Assembly (NCBI RefSeq): GCF_003391115.1
Contig: NZ_QTJP01000001.1
Coordinates: 2,254,501-2,318,500 of the forward strand
DNA from: Sphingomonas crusticola
GTDB taxonomy: Bacteria > Pseudomonadota > Alphaproteobacteria > Sphingomonadales > Sphingomonadaceae
Reading direction: 5' to 3'
DNA: 64,000 nt
Part shown: positions 38,690 through 49,503 of the stretch, piece after piece
How positions within the stretch are numbered: the stretch's first letter is position 1
Layout of the letters: each line of letters opens with the position of its first letter
Position numbers and translations under genes: made by a program
The notes under the pieces: model-generated
Databases searched by the model: none
What the model saw: only the letters and a program-made list of their open reading frames with translations
Told to the model about the DNA's origin: nothing

Positions 38690-40149
38690 GGCGGCTCGAC
38701 GAGGCTGCCTTATCCTCCCTGCCGGCGTCGGTCGCACGGCCGCTCTATGATCGGCGCGCCGTCAGGACCGGTATCGTCCATCTCGGCCTGGGCGCGTTCC
38801 ACAAGGCGCATCAGGCGGTTTATTACGAGGCGGCGCTCAACAGCGGCGACCTGCGCTGGGGCGTGCTCGGAGCGTCGCTGCGCTCGCGCGCAGTGCGCGA
38901 TCAGCTCGCGCCGCAGGGCAATCTCTATACGGTGACCGCGCGCGAGGGGGCGGACGCGCGCACCCAGCTGATCGGCGCATTGCGCGGCGTATTGGTGGCG
39001 CCGGAAGATCCGACAGCGCTCGTCAGCGCGATGGCGGCGGCGGATACCCATCTCGTGACCCTGACCGTGACCGAGAAAGGCTATAAGCTCGATCCGGCCA
39101 CCGGTGCCCTGATCCGCGACGATCCCGATCTCGCGGCGGACCTCGCCTCGCTCGCTGCTCCCAGGACGGCACCGGGCCTGATCGTCGCGGCGCTGGCGCA
39201 ACGTCGCGCGGCCCGCCTCAAGCCGTTCACGACCGTCTCGTGCGACAATTTGCCGCACAATGGGAAGCGGCTGCGCGATGCCGTCTTCGCCCTGGCGGCC
39301 CATCATGACCGGGCGCTGCGCGACTGGATCGAGACGCATGGCGCCTTTCCCGAAACGATGGTCGACCGCATCGTTCCGGCGACCGAGGAAGCCGACATCG
39401 ACGCCCTCGACGGACGTATCGGCGTCGCCGACCGGGCGATGGTCAAGACCGAACCGTTCAGTCAGTGGGTGATCCAGGATCGCTTCGTCGGCGAGCGCCC
39501 GGATTTCGCCGCGCTCGGTGTCCAGATCACCGATTCGGTCGCACCGTGGGAGGATGCCAAGCTGCGCATGCTTAACGGCGCGCATTCGGGCATCGCCTAT
39601 CTCGGCGGCCTGGCCGGAATCGAGTTCGTCCACGAGTTCGTCGCGATCCCGGCCGGCCGCGCCTTCGTCGAGGCCTTGTGGAACGAGTCGGCCGAGACCT
39701 TGTCGCCACCGCCCGGCCTGGATTTGCCCGCTTATCGCACCGCTTTGATGGGGCGTTTCGCCAATTCGGCGCTCAACCATCGCACCCGCCAGATCGCGAT
39801 GGACGGATCGCAGAAGCTGCCGCAGCGGCTGCTCGCACCGATCCTGGTGAGGCTCGAACGGGGGCAGCCGGTGGACACGCTGGCGCTCGCCGTTGCCGCC
39901 TGGATGCGCTGGCAGGAAGCGCGCGACGATGCGGGCGATACCTACGTCGTCGACGATCCGCTGGCGGCACGCACCGCCGGCTCGGCCAACCTGTCGGCAA
40001 GCGATGCGGTCGCCGGACTGCTCGCGATTGACGCCATCTTTCCGCCGGCGCTTGCCGAGCATCCGGGCTTCCGCACCGCGCTCACCAGCGCGCTCGGCGC
40101 GCTGCGTGCCAAGGGCGCTCGCGGGACACTTGAGGAGCGCTTCGCATGA
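38686..40149 (+). CDS. uxuB: Fructuronate reductase (mannonate oxidoreductase)
   Basis: A 487-residue NAD-dependent polyol dehydrogenase of the mannitol dehydrogenase family, reducing D-fructuronate to D-mannonate. The Rossmann entry IVHLGLGAFHKAHQAVYYE is followed by LVTLTVTEKGYKLD, TVSCDNLPHNGKRLRD, and the catalytic region DAKLRMLNGAHSGIAYLGGL. Its GTG start overlaps the uxaC TGA by four bases and its stop overlaps the GH10 start. Position between uxaC and manD function in one operon favours fructuronate over mannitol or tagaturonate. Confidence 0.93.
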   Translation: MRRLDEAALSSLPASVARPLYDRRAVRTGIVHLGLGAFHKAHQAVYYEAALNSGDLRWGVLGASLRSRAVRDQLAPQGNLYTVTAREGADARTQLIGALRGVLVAPEDPTALVSAMAAADTHLVTLTVTEKGYKLDPATGALIRDDPDLAADLASLAAPRTAPGLIVAALAQRRAARLKPFTTVSCDNLPHNGKRLRDAVFALAAHHDRALRDWIETHGAFPETMVDRIVPATEEADIDALDGRIGVADRAMVKTEPFSQWVIQDRFVGERPDFAALGVQITDSVAPWEDAKLRMLNGAHSGIAYLGGLAGIEFVHEFVAIPAGRAFVEALWNESAETLSPPPGLDLPAYRTALMGRFANSALNHRTRQIAMDGSQKLPQRLLAPILVRLERGQPVDTLALAVAAWMRWQEARDDAGDTYVVDDPLAARTAGSANLSASDAVAGLLAIDAIFPPALAEHPGFRTALTSALGALRAKGARGTLEERFA

Positions 40150-41261
40150 AGATTACGCGGCGTCAGACTTTGGCCGGCGCGGCCGCGCTCGGGATTGCAC
40201 CGCGCCTTATGGCGGCACCGTCCGCGTCGCTCGATGCGATCGGCGCGGCGCATGGTATCCGTTTCGGTACGGCCGTCGGCATGGGGCAATTCCTCGACGC
40301 CCGCTATCGCGGGCTGATCGAGAGCGAATGCGGCGTGATCGTGCCGGAGAATGAGCTCAAGATGCACGCCATCCACCCGCATGGGCCGGATGATTTCGAT
40401 TTCAGAAACGCCGACACGCTGGTCGATTATGCGACGCGGAACGGCCTGAAAATCCGCGGCCACAATCTGATCTGGCACCATCCCGAATGGATGCCGAAGT
40501 GGAGCGAGACGTTCGATTACGGGCCAAGGCCGGCCGAGCGCGTCGCTCAGATCCTTACACGGCATGTCGAGACGGTGTGCCGCCGCTACGCCTCGCGCAT
40601 CTATACGTGGGACGTCGTTAACGAGGCGGTCGACAACAAGACCGGGCTGATGCGCGAGACCGCCTTTTCCAGGGCGATGGGAAGCCCGGAGGCGGTGCTT
40701 GACCTCGCCTTCCGCACCGCGCGCGCAACGGTGCCGAACTGCGAGCTGGTCTATAACGATTATATGGACTGGGGCAGCGAGGCGCATCGCGCCGGCGTGC
40801 TCCGCCTGCTCAAGGGCTTCCGCGAGCGCGGCGTGCCGGTCGACACGCTTGGCCTGCAGGCGCATCTCAGCGCTAAGCCGGACATAGCGCGCGGCGGCTT
40901 CGGGCTCGATCAAGAGAACATCTGGCGCGGCTTCCTCGATGCGGTCACCGCCTTGGGTTACAAGCTCCAGATCACCGAGCTCGATGTCAACGACACCGCG
41001 ATCCCAGGCGATTTCGGGACGCGCGATGCCGCCGTTGCCGATATCACGCGCGCCTTCCTCGACTGCACCTTGTCCTACAAGCAGGTGAGCGCCGTGATGG
41101 TGTGGGGCATGACCGATCGTTATTCCTGGCTGCAGCACAACAAGACCAAGCGCGCGGACCGGCTGCCGCTGCGCTGTTGCCCCTACGACGCCGATTTCAA
41201 GCCGCATCCGATGCGCGGCGCCATCGCCCAGGCCTTGGCAGGCGCGCCTATTCGAGCATGA
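40146..41261 (+). CDS. Endo-1,4-beta-xylanase, GH10
   Basis: A 371-residue GH10 xylanase made of one catalytic barrel with no carbohydrate-binding module. The acid/base Glu lies in YTWDVVNEAVDNKTG and the nucleophile in LQITELDVNDTA. ENELKMHAIHPHGPDDFDF and GHNLIWHHPEWMP are also family hallmarks. The N-terminus KITRRQTLAGAAALGIAPRLMA is a twin-arginine-type signal, so export of the folded enzyme is likely. Translationally coupled to uxuB (ATGA). It produces xylo-oligosaccharides, some glucuronosylated, for the TonB receptor and GH67. Confidence 0.96.
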   Translation: MKITRRQTLAGAAALGIAPRLMAAPSASLDAIGAAHGIRFGTAVGMGQFLDARYRGLIESECGVIVPENELKMHAIHPHGPDDFDFRNADTLVDYATRNGLKIRGHNLIWHHPEWMPKWSETFDYGPRPAERVAQILTRHVETVCRRYASRIYTWDVVNEAVDNKTGLMRETAFSRAMGSPEAVLDLAFRTARATVPNCELVYNDYMDWGSEAHRAGVLRLLKGFRERGVPVDTLGLQAHLSAKPDIARGGFGLDQENIWRGFLDAVTALGYKLQITELDVNDTAIPGDFGTRDAAVADITRAFLDCTLSYKQVSAVMVWGMTDRYSWLQHNKTKRADRLPLRCCPYDADFKPHPMRGAIAQALAGAPIRA

Positions 41262-41293
41262 GCGACGATAACGAGAAATAAGGGAGAGCGAGG

Positions 41294-42520
41294 ATGAAGC
41301 GGTGGATGATCGCCGGCATAGTGGCGCTGATGCTGGGGCAAGGCGCCCACGCGGCGGCGCCGCAGCATTGGGTCGCCAGCTGGGGCGCGGCGCAGCAGAT
41401 TCCCGAGACGAATAATCTCCTGCCCCAGGCCGACATCCAGGACGCCACCCTGCGCCAGGTCGTCCGCCTGTCCGTCGGCGGGTCGCGGCTGCGCGTCCGT
41501 TTCTCCAACGCCTTCGGGACGCAGGTGCTGACGATCGCTGCCGCCCATATCGCCCGCTCGGCCGACAAGGCGACTCCGCGGATCGTGGCCGGCACCGATC
41601 GCGTGCTGACCTTCGATGGTCGTCCCGCCGTCTCAATCCCGCCGGGGGCCGATTATCTGTCCGATCCCGTCGCGCTTGACGCACCCGCTTTGTCGAGCCT
41701 GACAGTGTCCTTTCATCTGCCCCAGGCACCCGCCGGCCAGACCGGCCATCCCGGCTCGCGCGCGACCTCTTATTACGTCCATGGTGATCACACCGCCGAC
41801 GCCGATCTTCCCGCCGCCGGGAAGATCGATCACTGGTATCAGCTTACGGGCGTCGAAGTGGTCGCCCCGCCGGCTGCATCCACTATCGTCGCGTTCGGGG
41901 ATTCGATCACGGACGGTCATGGCGCCACGACCAATGGTGACGATCGCTGGCCGGACATTCTTGCCGCCCGGCTTCAGGGCGCGTCGGGAACACGCAACAT
42001 TTCCGTGGTCAACGTCGGGATAGGCGGCAATCATCTGCTGACCGACGGCCTTGGTCCCAACGCGCTTGCGCGGCTCGATCGCGACGTGTTCGCGCGCCCC
42101 GGTGCCAAGATCCTGCTCGTGCTGGAGGCGATCAACGACCTCGGCAAGCTCAGTCGGGAGGATGTGCGCGCGCCGGCGCAGCATACCCAGCTCGTTGCCG
42201 ATCTGATCGCCGCCTACCGCCAGATGATCGCGCGGGCACACGGGCAGGGGATCAAGGTGATCGGCTGCACGGTCACTCCCTATGTCGGGTCCGATTATTA
42301 TCATCCCGACGCGGCCAGCGAGGCCGACAGGGTCGCACTCAATCAGTGGATCCGCACCAGCGGCGCGTTCGATGCGGTTGTCGATTTCGACGCGGTCATT
42401 CGCGATCCGGCCAAACCCGAGCGCATGGTCGCGGCCTATGATTCGGGCGATCATCTCCACCCCTCGGCTGCCGGCTATAAGGCCATGGCCAACGCCATCC
42501 CAATGGGAGTGCTTCGTTGA
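41294..42520 (+). CDS. Exported SGNH/GDSL hydrolase
   Basis: A 408-residue secreted esterase-like enzyme with a signal peptide (MKRWMIAGIVALMLGQGAHA) and the domain order of larger GDSL proteins: an N-terminal beta domain (HWVASWGAAQQIPETNN, LRVRFSNAFGTQ), then the catalytic fold. Block I is VAFGDSITDGHG with the Ser, block II VGIGGNHLL, block III LEAINDLG and block V DHLHPSAAGYKAMA with Asp and His. In a xylanase operon it probably deacetylates xylan or xylo-oligosaccharides. The start follows AGGGAGAGCGAGG. Confidence 0.9.
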   Translation: MKRWMIAGIVALMLGQGAHAAAPQHWVASWGAAQQIPETNNLLPQADIQDATLRQVVRLSVGGSRLRVRFSNAFGTQVLTIAAAHIARSADKATPRIVAGTDRVLTFDGRPAVSIPPGADYLSDPVALDAPALSSLTVSFHLPQAPAGQTGHPGSRATSYYVHGDHTADADLPAAGKIDHWYQLTGVEVVAPPAASTIVAFGDSITDGHGATTNGDDRWPDILAARLQGASGTRNISVVNVGIGGNHLLTDGLGPNALARLDRDVFARPGAKILLVLEAINDLGKLSREDVRAPAQHTQLVADLIAAYRQMIARAHGQGIKVIGCTVTPYVGSDYYHPDAASEADRVALNQWIRTSGAFDAVVDFDAVIRDPAKPERMVAAYDSGDHLHPSAAGYKAMANAIPMGVLR

Positions 42521-43392
42521 TGCGTGAGCTGATCCTTGCCGCCGCGCTGATCGCGGCCCCGGCGACGGCGCGGGAGATCGCCTTCACCTTCGACGATCTG
42601 CCGTCCCACTCGGCGCTGCCGCCGGGCACGACCCGGCTGCAGATCGCAAGGGACGTGACCGCCGCGCTCAAGGCGGCGGGCGTTCCCGCGGTCTATGGCT
42701 TCGTCAACGGCTATCAGCTTGCCGCCGAGCCTGAATCGGAGGCGGTGCTCTCAGCCTGGCGCGACGCCGGCTTCCCGCTCGGCAATCATGGCTGGGCGCA
42801 TCAGAGCCTCGACAAGGTTGACGAGGCGGTGTTCGAAAAGGATGTCGAGAAAACCGAAGGCCTGCTGAAGCCGTTGATGGATGGCAAGGATTGGCGCTGG
42901 TACCGCTTCCCCTTCCTCGACGAAGCCGCCGGCGATCCCGCCAAGCGCGCAACCTCGCGCGCCTATCTCGCCGCCCACGGCTACCGGATCGCGGCGGTGA
43001 CCGCGAGCTTCGGCGACTATGCCTTCAACGAGCCTTATGCCCGCTGCGTCGCCAAGGGTGACAAGGCCGCGATCGCCGATCTCGAAAAAAGTTATCTGCA
43101 AGCCGCGGCCGACAGCATCCGCCTTTCGGAAACGACCCAGAAAGCGCAGTTCGGCCGCACCCCGCCCGATATCCTGCTGATGCATCTCGGCGCATTCGAC
43201 GCGCATATGATGCCGCGTCTGCTCGCGCTCTACCGGGATCACGGCTTCCGCTTCGTCACGCTCGACCAAGCGGCCAAGGATCCCGCCAATCTCGGCCTGG
43301 TTGACCCCAGGCTGCCGCCTTTGCCCGCGCGGACGCTGGGCAACGCCGCGTCAGGCGAGATGCTTCAGCGGATCGGCGGGCTCTGTCGCTAG
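42520..43392 (+). CDS. Exported polysaccharide deacetylase family protein
   Basis: A 290-residue protein with a short signal (MRELILAAALIAAPATA) and the NodB/CE4 fold. Motif 1 is FTFDDLPS, motif 2 GNHGWAHQSL in place of HSxxH, and motif 3 YRFPFLDEA. A late HLGAFDAHM segment could supply the last His. The ATG overlaps the SGNH stop (TGATG). It is the last gene of the manD operon and ends two bases from a convergent methyltransferase gene. Acetyl-xylan deacetylation fits the context; peptidoglycan or other targets remain possible. Confidence 0.87.
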   Translation: MRELILAAALIAAPATAREIAFTFDDLPSHSALPPGTTRLQIARDVTAALKAAGVPAVYGFVNGYQLAAEPESEAVLSAWRDAGFPLGNHGWAHQSLDKVDEAVFEKDVEKTEGLLKPLMDGKDWRWYRFPFLDEAAGDPAKRATSRAYLAAHGYRIAAVTASFGDYAFNEPYARCVAKGDKAAIADLEKSYLQAAADSIRLSETTQKAQFGRTPPDILLMHLGAFDAHMMPRLLALYRDHGFRFVTLDQAAKDPANLGLVDPRLPPLPARTLGNAASGEMLQRIGGLCR

Positions 43393-43393
43393 C

Positions 43394-44101
43394 TTAAGCC
43401 AGCAGCAGATCGTCTTTTGCCAATGCCAACACGCTGTGGGGTGTCCAGCCGGCGCGGGCGACGTCGGGAATGGCGTAACGGTCCAGCAATTCCGCGGGGA
43501 AACGCCGCAGCAGATCATAGTCGCCGGGCAGGCGGAAAAGCCTTCCCACGGTGTCCTGCACGTCGCGTGCGCCGAATATGCGGACATGGTCGTTCTGGCC
43601 GAACCGCGCGATGGCGTCCTCCTGGCTCAACGGGGCAAGATCCTCGGAGCTGTAGCGGTCGCGCGTGAACGGAATGCAGCAGAGATGCAGCCCGCCCGGC
43701 CTCAGCGCTCGATGGAGGTGCCACAGTACCGCCGTTACGTTGCACTTCACATGCTCCATCACATGCGAATGGATGACCAGGTCATAGAATGCCGACGGCA
43801 GTTCCGCGGCGTCGGCGCACAGATCGAACGGCCGCGTGCCGGGAACATGCGCGTAGCCGGCGGGATCGATATCGACCGGATCATAGTTCTCGCCTGCGAC
43901 CGCGCGCAGCCGATCGGCGAACGCGCGCTCCGGCGCGATATGGAGGATGCGCACGCCCGGCCTAAGCAGGCCGCTCTCGGTCAGCAACAGCCACAGGATG
44001 CGGGTAACCGGATGGGCGCTGCAATCCTGGCAGACCATCAGTCCGCGCAGACCGCCGGCGACGAGATTGGTGCCGCCACAGATGTTGCATTCGATCCGCA
44101 T
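43394..44101 (-). CDS. SAM-dependent methyltransferase with N-terminal zinc-ribbon-like motif
   Basis: A 235-residue protein. Its first 25 residues contain two Cys pairs, CNIC and CQDC, as in a small zinc-binding knuckle. A class I methyltransferase fold follows: ILHIAPERAFADRLRA, NYDPVDIDPAGY, PFDLCADAAELPSAFYDLVIHSHVMEHV and LRPGGLHLCCIPF. The start ATG at 44101 has GGGGG upstream; an ATG at 44224 is possible but the added sequence looks unconserved. Methyltransferases of this arrangement are often in surface-polysaccharide loci. The target is unknown. It diverges from ffh. Confidence 0.8.
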   Translation of the reverse strand: MRIECNICGGTNLVAGGLRGLMVCQDCSAHPVTRILWLLLTESGLLRPGVRILHIAPERAFADRLRAVAGENYDPVDIDPAGYAHVPGTRPFDLCADAAELPSAFYDLVIHSHVMEHVKCNVTAVLWHLHRALRPGGLHLCCIPFTRDRYSSEDLAPLSQEDAIARFGQNDHVRIFGARDVQDTVGRLFRLPGDYDLLRRFPAELLDRYAIPDVARAGWTPHSVLALAKDDLLLA

Positions 44102-44321
44102 CCCCCAGCAGCTACGATGCGGCTGCGCGCAGATCAACGCGCGTCTCCGCTCCGCCTCCATCTTGCCTTTCAGGCGCCTTTGGCTTAGGAGCCGCCCCGA
44201 TCGTTCCGATTGAACGTGAAGCATAAGCGCGCGCCGGGAGGGTGAGCGCCAGCTGGCCGACGAGGTTTCGTCCGCCGGCTCGCTTTGCGTTGGGTTGGCG
44301 CAAGTAGAGGTTTTTGAACGT

Positions 44322-45800
<1,479 letters not shown>

Positions 45801-45839
45801 CCCCAACCAATCACACGAACCTGAAGAAGGAAGAACACC

Positions 45840-46481
45840 ATGTCCGTTTCCATCCGCCTGTCGCGCGGTGGCGCCAAGAAGCGCCCTTATTACAAGATCG
45901 TCGTCGCCAATTCGCGCAGCCCGCGCGACGGCTCGTTCATCGAGAAGATCGGCACCTACAACCCGCTGCTCGGCAAGGATGACGAGAAGCGCGTCGTGCT
46001 GGACGCGGAGCGCGCCAAGCATTGGCTGTCGGTCGGCGCGCAGCCGACCGATCGCGTCGCTCGTTTCTTCGATGCCGCCGGCGTCAAGGAGCGCGCCGCG
46101 CGCAACAACCCGAACAAGGGCGTTCCCGGCGACAAGGCCAAGGAGCGCGCCGAGGAGCGTGCGTCGAAGGCTGCCGAGGCTGCCGAGGCGGAAGCCGCAA
46201 CCGAGAACGAGACCGTCGACGTGATCGCGGAGAAGCTTGAGGAAGCAACCCCGGATCTGGCCGAGGAAACCACGGCAGAAGCTGCTCCGGTTGAGGAAGC
46301 TGCTGCCGAGGAAGCTCCGGCCGCCGAAGCGCCTGCTGCGGAAGAGACCGCCGAGGCTGCACCCGCGGACGAGGCCACGCCTGCCGACCAGGCGAGCGAC
46401 GTCGGCGTTTCCGCGCAGGATCCCGCTGAAGGTTCCGATGAAGCCGAGCCGACCGAAGGCGCGGAGCACGCCAAGGCGTGA
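45840..46481 (+). CDS. rpsP: 30S ribosomal protein S16 with long acidic C-terminal extension
   Basis: The first about 85 residues are a normal S16 ([51 protein letters not shown]). After a basic stretch ([19 protein letters not shown]) there follow about 110 residues dominated by Ala, Glu, Pro and Asp, for 213 in all against about 80-90 in most bacteria. Alphaproteobacterial S16 proteins are often extended, but this is on the long side. AAGAAGGAAG precedes the ATG. The stop overlaps rimM. Confidence 0.97.
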   Translation: MSVSIRLSRGGAKKRPYYKIVVANSRSPRDGSFIEKIGTYNPLLGKDDEKRVVLDAERAKHWLSVGAQPTDRVARFFDAAGVKERAARNNPNKGVPGDKAKERAEERASKAAEAAEAEAATENETVDVIAEKLEEATPDLAEETTAEAAPVEEAAAEEAPAAEAPAAEETAEAAPADEATPADQASDVGVSAQDPAEGSDEAEPTEGAEHAKA

Positions 46482-46942
46482 AGCCGGATACGCCCGTCAC
46501 GCTTGCCGTCGTCACCGGCGCGCACGGCGTGACGGGCGAAGTCCGTCTCAAGCTCTTCACCGATGACCTGTCGGGCTACCGTTCGTTCAACGGGGGTAGC
46601 CTGACGATGAAGAGCCTGCGCTCCGGCATCGCCCGCTTCGCGGAAGTGCCGGACCGCAATGCCGCCGAGCGGCTGCGCGGCACCGCGCTCACCGTCCCGC
46701 GCTCGGCCCTTCCTCCACTCGAGGAGGGCGAATATTATCATGCCGACCTGCTCGGCCTGCCGTGCGTTTCGACCAGCGGCGATGCGCTCGGCACGGTCGT
46801 GGCGATCGACGATTTCGGCGCGGGCGACGTGATCGAGGTCGAACGCCCCGACAAGAAACGCTTCATGGTGCCGATGAACAAGGACGCCGTTCCCGATTGG
46901 AATGACGAGCGGCTGATCGTGGACGAAGCGTTCATCACGTGA
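46478..46942 (+). CDS. rimM: Ribosome maturation factor RimM
   Basis: A 154-residue 16S-rRNA processing factor that binds S19 during 30S assembly. [21 protein letters not shown] is the RimM N-terminal signature, and [14 protein letters not shown] opens the PRC-barrel domain ending [13 protein letters not shown]. The GTG start overlaps the rpsP TGA by four bases, and its own stop overlaps the next GTG in the same way. Confidence 0.96.
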   Translation: MKPDTPVTLAVVTGAHGVTGEVRLKLFTDDLSGYRSFNGGSLTMKSLRSGIARFAEVPDRNAAERLRGTALTVPRSALPPLEEGEYYHADLLGLPCVSTSGDALGTVVAIDDFGAGDVIEVERPDKKRFMVPMNKDAVPDWNDERLIVDEAFIT

Positions 46943-47676
46943 CCCGCCTGGCGATCCTGTCCGACATCCACGGCAACTTGCCCGCACTGCAGGCGGTGCT
47001 CGCCGATGCGGAGCAACAGGGCTGTGAAGTCTTCATCAATCTTGGCGATACGCTGTCGGGCCCATTGTGGCCGGCCGAAACCGCCGATTTCCTGATGGCG
47101 CGCGACTGGCCGACCATTGCCGGCAATCATGAACGCCAGCTGCTGACCCTCCCGCGCGATCGCATGGGCGCGAGCGATCGCTTCGCGCGTGCGCAGCTTA
47201 ACGAGCGCCAGCTCGCCTGGCTCGCGGCCCAGCCCGCGACCTGCGATTACGCCCCCGGCATCTTCCTCTGCCACGGCACGCCGGGAAGCGATCTGATCCA
47301 TTATCTCCTCACGGTCGGGCCGGCCGGCATCCGCGCCGCGACCGACGACGAGTTGCTGGACCGCACCGGCGACCGGTCCGAACCGCTGATCCTGTGCGGG
47401 CATTCGCATATTCCGGGCGAGCGGGCGCTGGGGGACGGCCGCCGCATCGCCAACCCCGGCAGCGTGGGCCTGCAAGCCTTTCACGACGATCATCCCCTCC
47501 CGTACACGGTCGAGAATGGCGATCCCCGTGCGCGCTATGCGATCCTCGAAGCGGGTGTCCTGACCTTCCGTCAAATCGACTATGACCATGATGACGCCGC
47601 TGCCAAAGCGGCACGCGACGGCCGTCCGGATTGGGCGCTGGCATTACGCACGGGGCGGATGGAGCAGGGCGCATGA
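46939..47676 (+). CDS. Metallophosphoesterase (YfcE-like)
   Basis: A 245-residue calcineurin-like phosphoesterase. The dimetal motifs are LAILSDIHGNLPALQAVL, INLGDTLSGPLWP, TIAGNHERQLL and CGHSHIPGERAL with RIANPGSVGLQAF, in canonical order. Typical substrates of the family are phosphodiesters or nucleotides. It sits between rimM and trmD, coupled by GTGA to rimM and by ATGA to the following membrane gene, so it is made along with translation factors. Confidence 0.9.
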   Translation: MTRLAILSDIHGNLPALQAVLADAEQQGCEVFINLGDTLSGPLWPAETADFLMARDWPTIAGNHERQLLTLPRDRMGASDRFARAQLNERQLAWLAAQPATCDYAPGIFLCHGTPGSDLIHYLLTVGPAGIRAATDDELLDRTGDRSEPLILCGHSHIPGERALGDGRRIANPGSVGLQAFHDDHPLPYTVENGDPRARYAILEAGVLTFRQIDYDHDDAAAKAARDGRPDWALALRTGRMEQGA

Positions 47677-47951
47677 CGATTGAGACGCTCTTCCTGATCA
47701 TGATCCCGACCTACCTCGTGCTGATCGCCTATGGCGTCGTTCGCGGGCGCAGGCGAAACCTGCCCGGGCAGGCGCGGCTCGTGTCGGCGTTCCTGATGGT
47801 GCTGATCCCGCCGGCGGCGATTATCGGCGCGCTGTACGCGACGGAGGATGCCTTCCTGCTTGCCGGCTGGGGCGTGGTGGCGTTGGCGATGCTGGCGTGC
47901 GGCGTCGCCACAGCGGCGCTCACCGAATTTATCGCTCGGCGGGCGATGTGA
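47673..47951 (+). CDS. Small integral membrane protein
   Basis: A 92-residue hydrophobic protein with about three transmembrane segments (TIETLFLIMIPTYLVLIAYGVV, LVSAFLMVLIPPAAIIGALY, LLAGWGVVALAMLACGVAT) and a basic loop VRGRRRNLPGQAR between the first two. I recognise no family. The ATG overlaps the stop of the phosphoesterase gene (ATGA), which makes it a credible real gene. Confidence 0.7.
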   Translation: MTIETLFLIMIPTYLVLIAYGVVRGRRRNLPGQARLVSAFLMVLIPPAAIIGALYATEDAFLLAGWGVVALAMLACGVATAALTEFIARRAM

Positions 47952-48012
47952 AGCGCGCGACACCGGCGGGTGGCTGCATTATCCTTCTTCGGCCATTGAG
48001 GGGAATGAAGCC

Positions 48013-49503
48013 ATGACGCTGCGCGCCGGTCTGATATTGCTGTTGTCGCTGCTGGCGCCGGCCGCGGCCCGCGCCGCCACGCCGGACCGAGCCGCGCTGG
48101 CCGCTACCGACAAGATCTTCGCGGACTGGCAGCGCGATGCGCACGTGCCAGGGCTGGTCTACGGGATCGTCGTCGACGGCAAATTGGTCCACGTGCGCGG
48201 CGCGGGCGTCCAGGATCTCGACAGCAAGCGCCCGGTGACCCCGGACACATTGTTCCGCATCGCGTCGATGTCCAAGGCGTTCACCGCGCTCGCGATCCTG
48301 AAGCTGCGCGATGACGGCAAGGTCGCGCTCGACGCGCCGGCCGAGACTTACGTGCCCGAAATGCGCGGCTGGACGATGCCGACCGCTGACAGCCCGCGCA
48401 TCACGGTGCGCAACCTGCTCACCCACTCCGCCGGCTTCGTCGAAGACAATCCCTGGGGCGATCGCCAGCAGGTCCTGCCGGAGGCGGATTTCACCGCCAT
48501 GCTGCGCGCCGGCGTGCCCTTCGCCAACGCGCCCGGCCTCGGCATGGAATATTCGAACTTCGGCTACGCCACGCTCGGCCGCATCATCAGCAACGTCTCC
48601 CACGTCCGTTATCAGGATTATATCCGCCAGACGCTGATGGCGCCGTTAGCCATGAATTCGACCGGTTACGACATTTTCAAATCTCCCCAGGCGCGCCGCG
48701 CGATCGGCTATCGCTGGCAGGACGATCAATGGGTGCGCGAGCCGGACATGGTCGACGGCGCGTTCGGCGCGATGGGCGGGGTCGAGACCAGCGCCAACGA
48801 CTATGCCCATTGGGTCGCCTTCCTCCTCTCCGCCTGGCCGGCGCGCGACGATGCCGATGCGGGTCCCGTCCGGCGCGCGACCGTGCGCGAGATCGTCACC
48901 GGCGCCAATTTCGGGAGCGCGGCGATGCGCAACCCCGCCGCCGGCGGCCAGCCATGCCGCCAGGCAACCACTTATGGCATGGCCTGGCGCGTGCTCGACG
49001 ATTGCGATCTCGGCCGGATCGTGACGCATACCGGCGGATATCCCGGCTATGGCTCGGTCGTGATGCTGCTTCCCGACAAGGGCGTCGGTCTGTTCGCCTT
49101 TGCCAGCCGCACGTATGGCGCGCCGTCTCTTCCGGCGCTGCGTGCATTGCTCGCACTGCAAAAGGCCGGCGCGCTCCCCGATCGCGTTCGGACCGTCTCC
49201 TCCGGCCTGGCCCGCGCCTATGATTCAGCGCGGGCGGTATGGCTGAAGGGAGACATTGCCGCCGCGCCACTGGCGATGAACATGCCGCTCGATCGCAATG
49301 CCGCGCAATGGAAGGCGATGCTGGCGGATCTGCACAATAAGGTCGGCGCCTGTGCCGCCGACGAACCCATCCAGCCGGTCTCGGCGATGGAGGGCCGCTT
49401 CACCTGGGCGTGCGAGCACGGCACCATCGCCGGTCGCGTCCAGCGCGCGCCGACGCCGGAGATCAAGCTGCAGGCGCTGAGCTACGCCGTCCAGGCGGAG
49501 TGA
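48013..49503 (+). CDS. Exported serine hydrolase of the beta-lactamase (class C/EstB-like) family
   Basis: A 496-residue protein with a signal peptide ([21 protein letters not shown]) and the penicillin-binding transpeptidase-like fold: the nucleophile motif SMSK within [16 protein letters not shown], the MEYSNFGYA Tyr-Ser-Asn motif, and [14 protein letters not shown] as the KTG equivalent. [17 protein letters not shown] is typical of esterase/D-aminopeptidase relatives. Probably a periplasmic peptidase or esterase rather than an antibiotic-resistance enzyme. Its TGA overlaps the trmD ATG. Confidence 0.88.
   Translation: MTLRAGLILLLSLLAPAAARAATPDRAALAATDKIFADWQRDAHVPGLVYGIVVDGKLVHVRGAGVQDLDSKRPVTPDTLFRIASMSKAFTALAILKLRDDGKVALDAPAETYVPEMRGWTMPTADSPRITVRNLLTHSAGFVEDNPWGDRQQVLPEADFTAMLRAGVPFANAPGLGMEYSNFGYATLGRIISNVSHVRYQDYIRQTLMAPLAMNSTGYDIFKSPQARRAIGYRWQDDQWVREPDMVDGAFGAMGGVETSANDYAHWVAFLLSAWPARDDADAGPVRRATVREIVTGANFGSAAMRNPAAGGQPCRQATTYGMAWRVLDDCDLGRIVTHTGGYPGYGSVVMLLPDKGVGLFAFASRTYGAPSLPALRALLALQKAGALPDRVRTVSSGLARAYDSARAVWLKGDIAAAPLAMNMPLDRNAAQWKAMLADLHNKVGACAADEPIQPVSAMEGRFTWACEHGTIAGRVQRAPTPEIKLQALSYAVQAE

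Noticed and set aside
48013-49503. Calling the serine hydrolase an AmpC beta-lactamase.
   Set aside because: It is larger, has HTGG in place of KTG and sits with housekeeping genes, which fits an EstB-like esterase or peptidase better.
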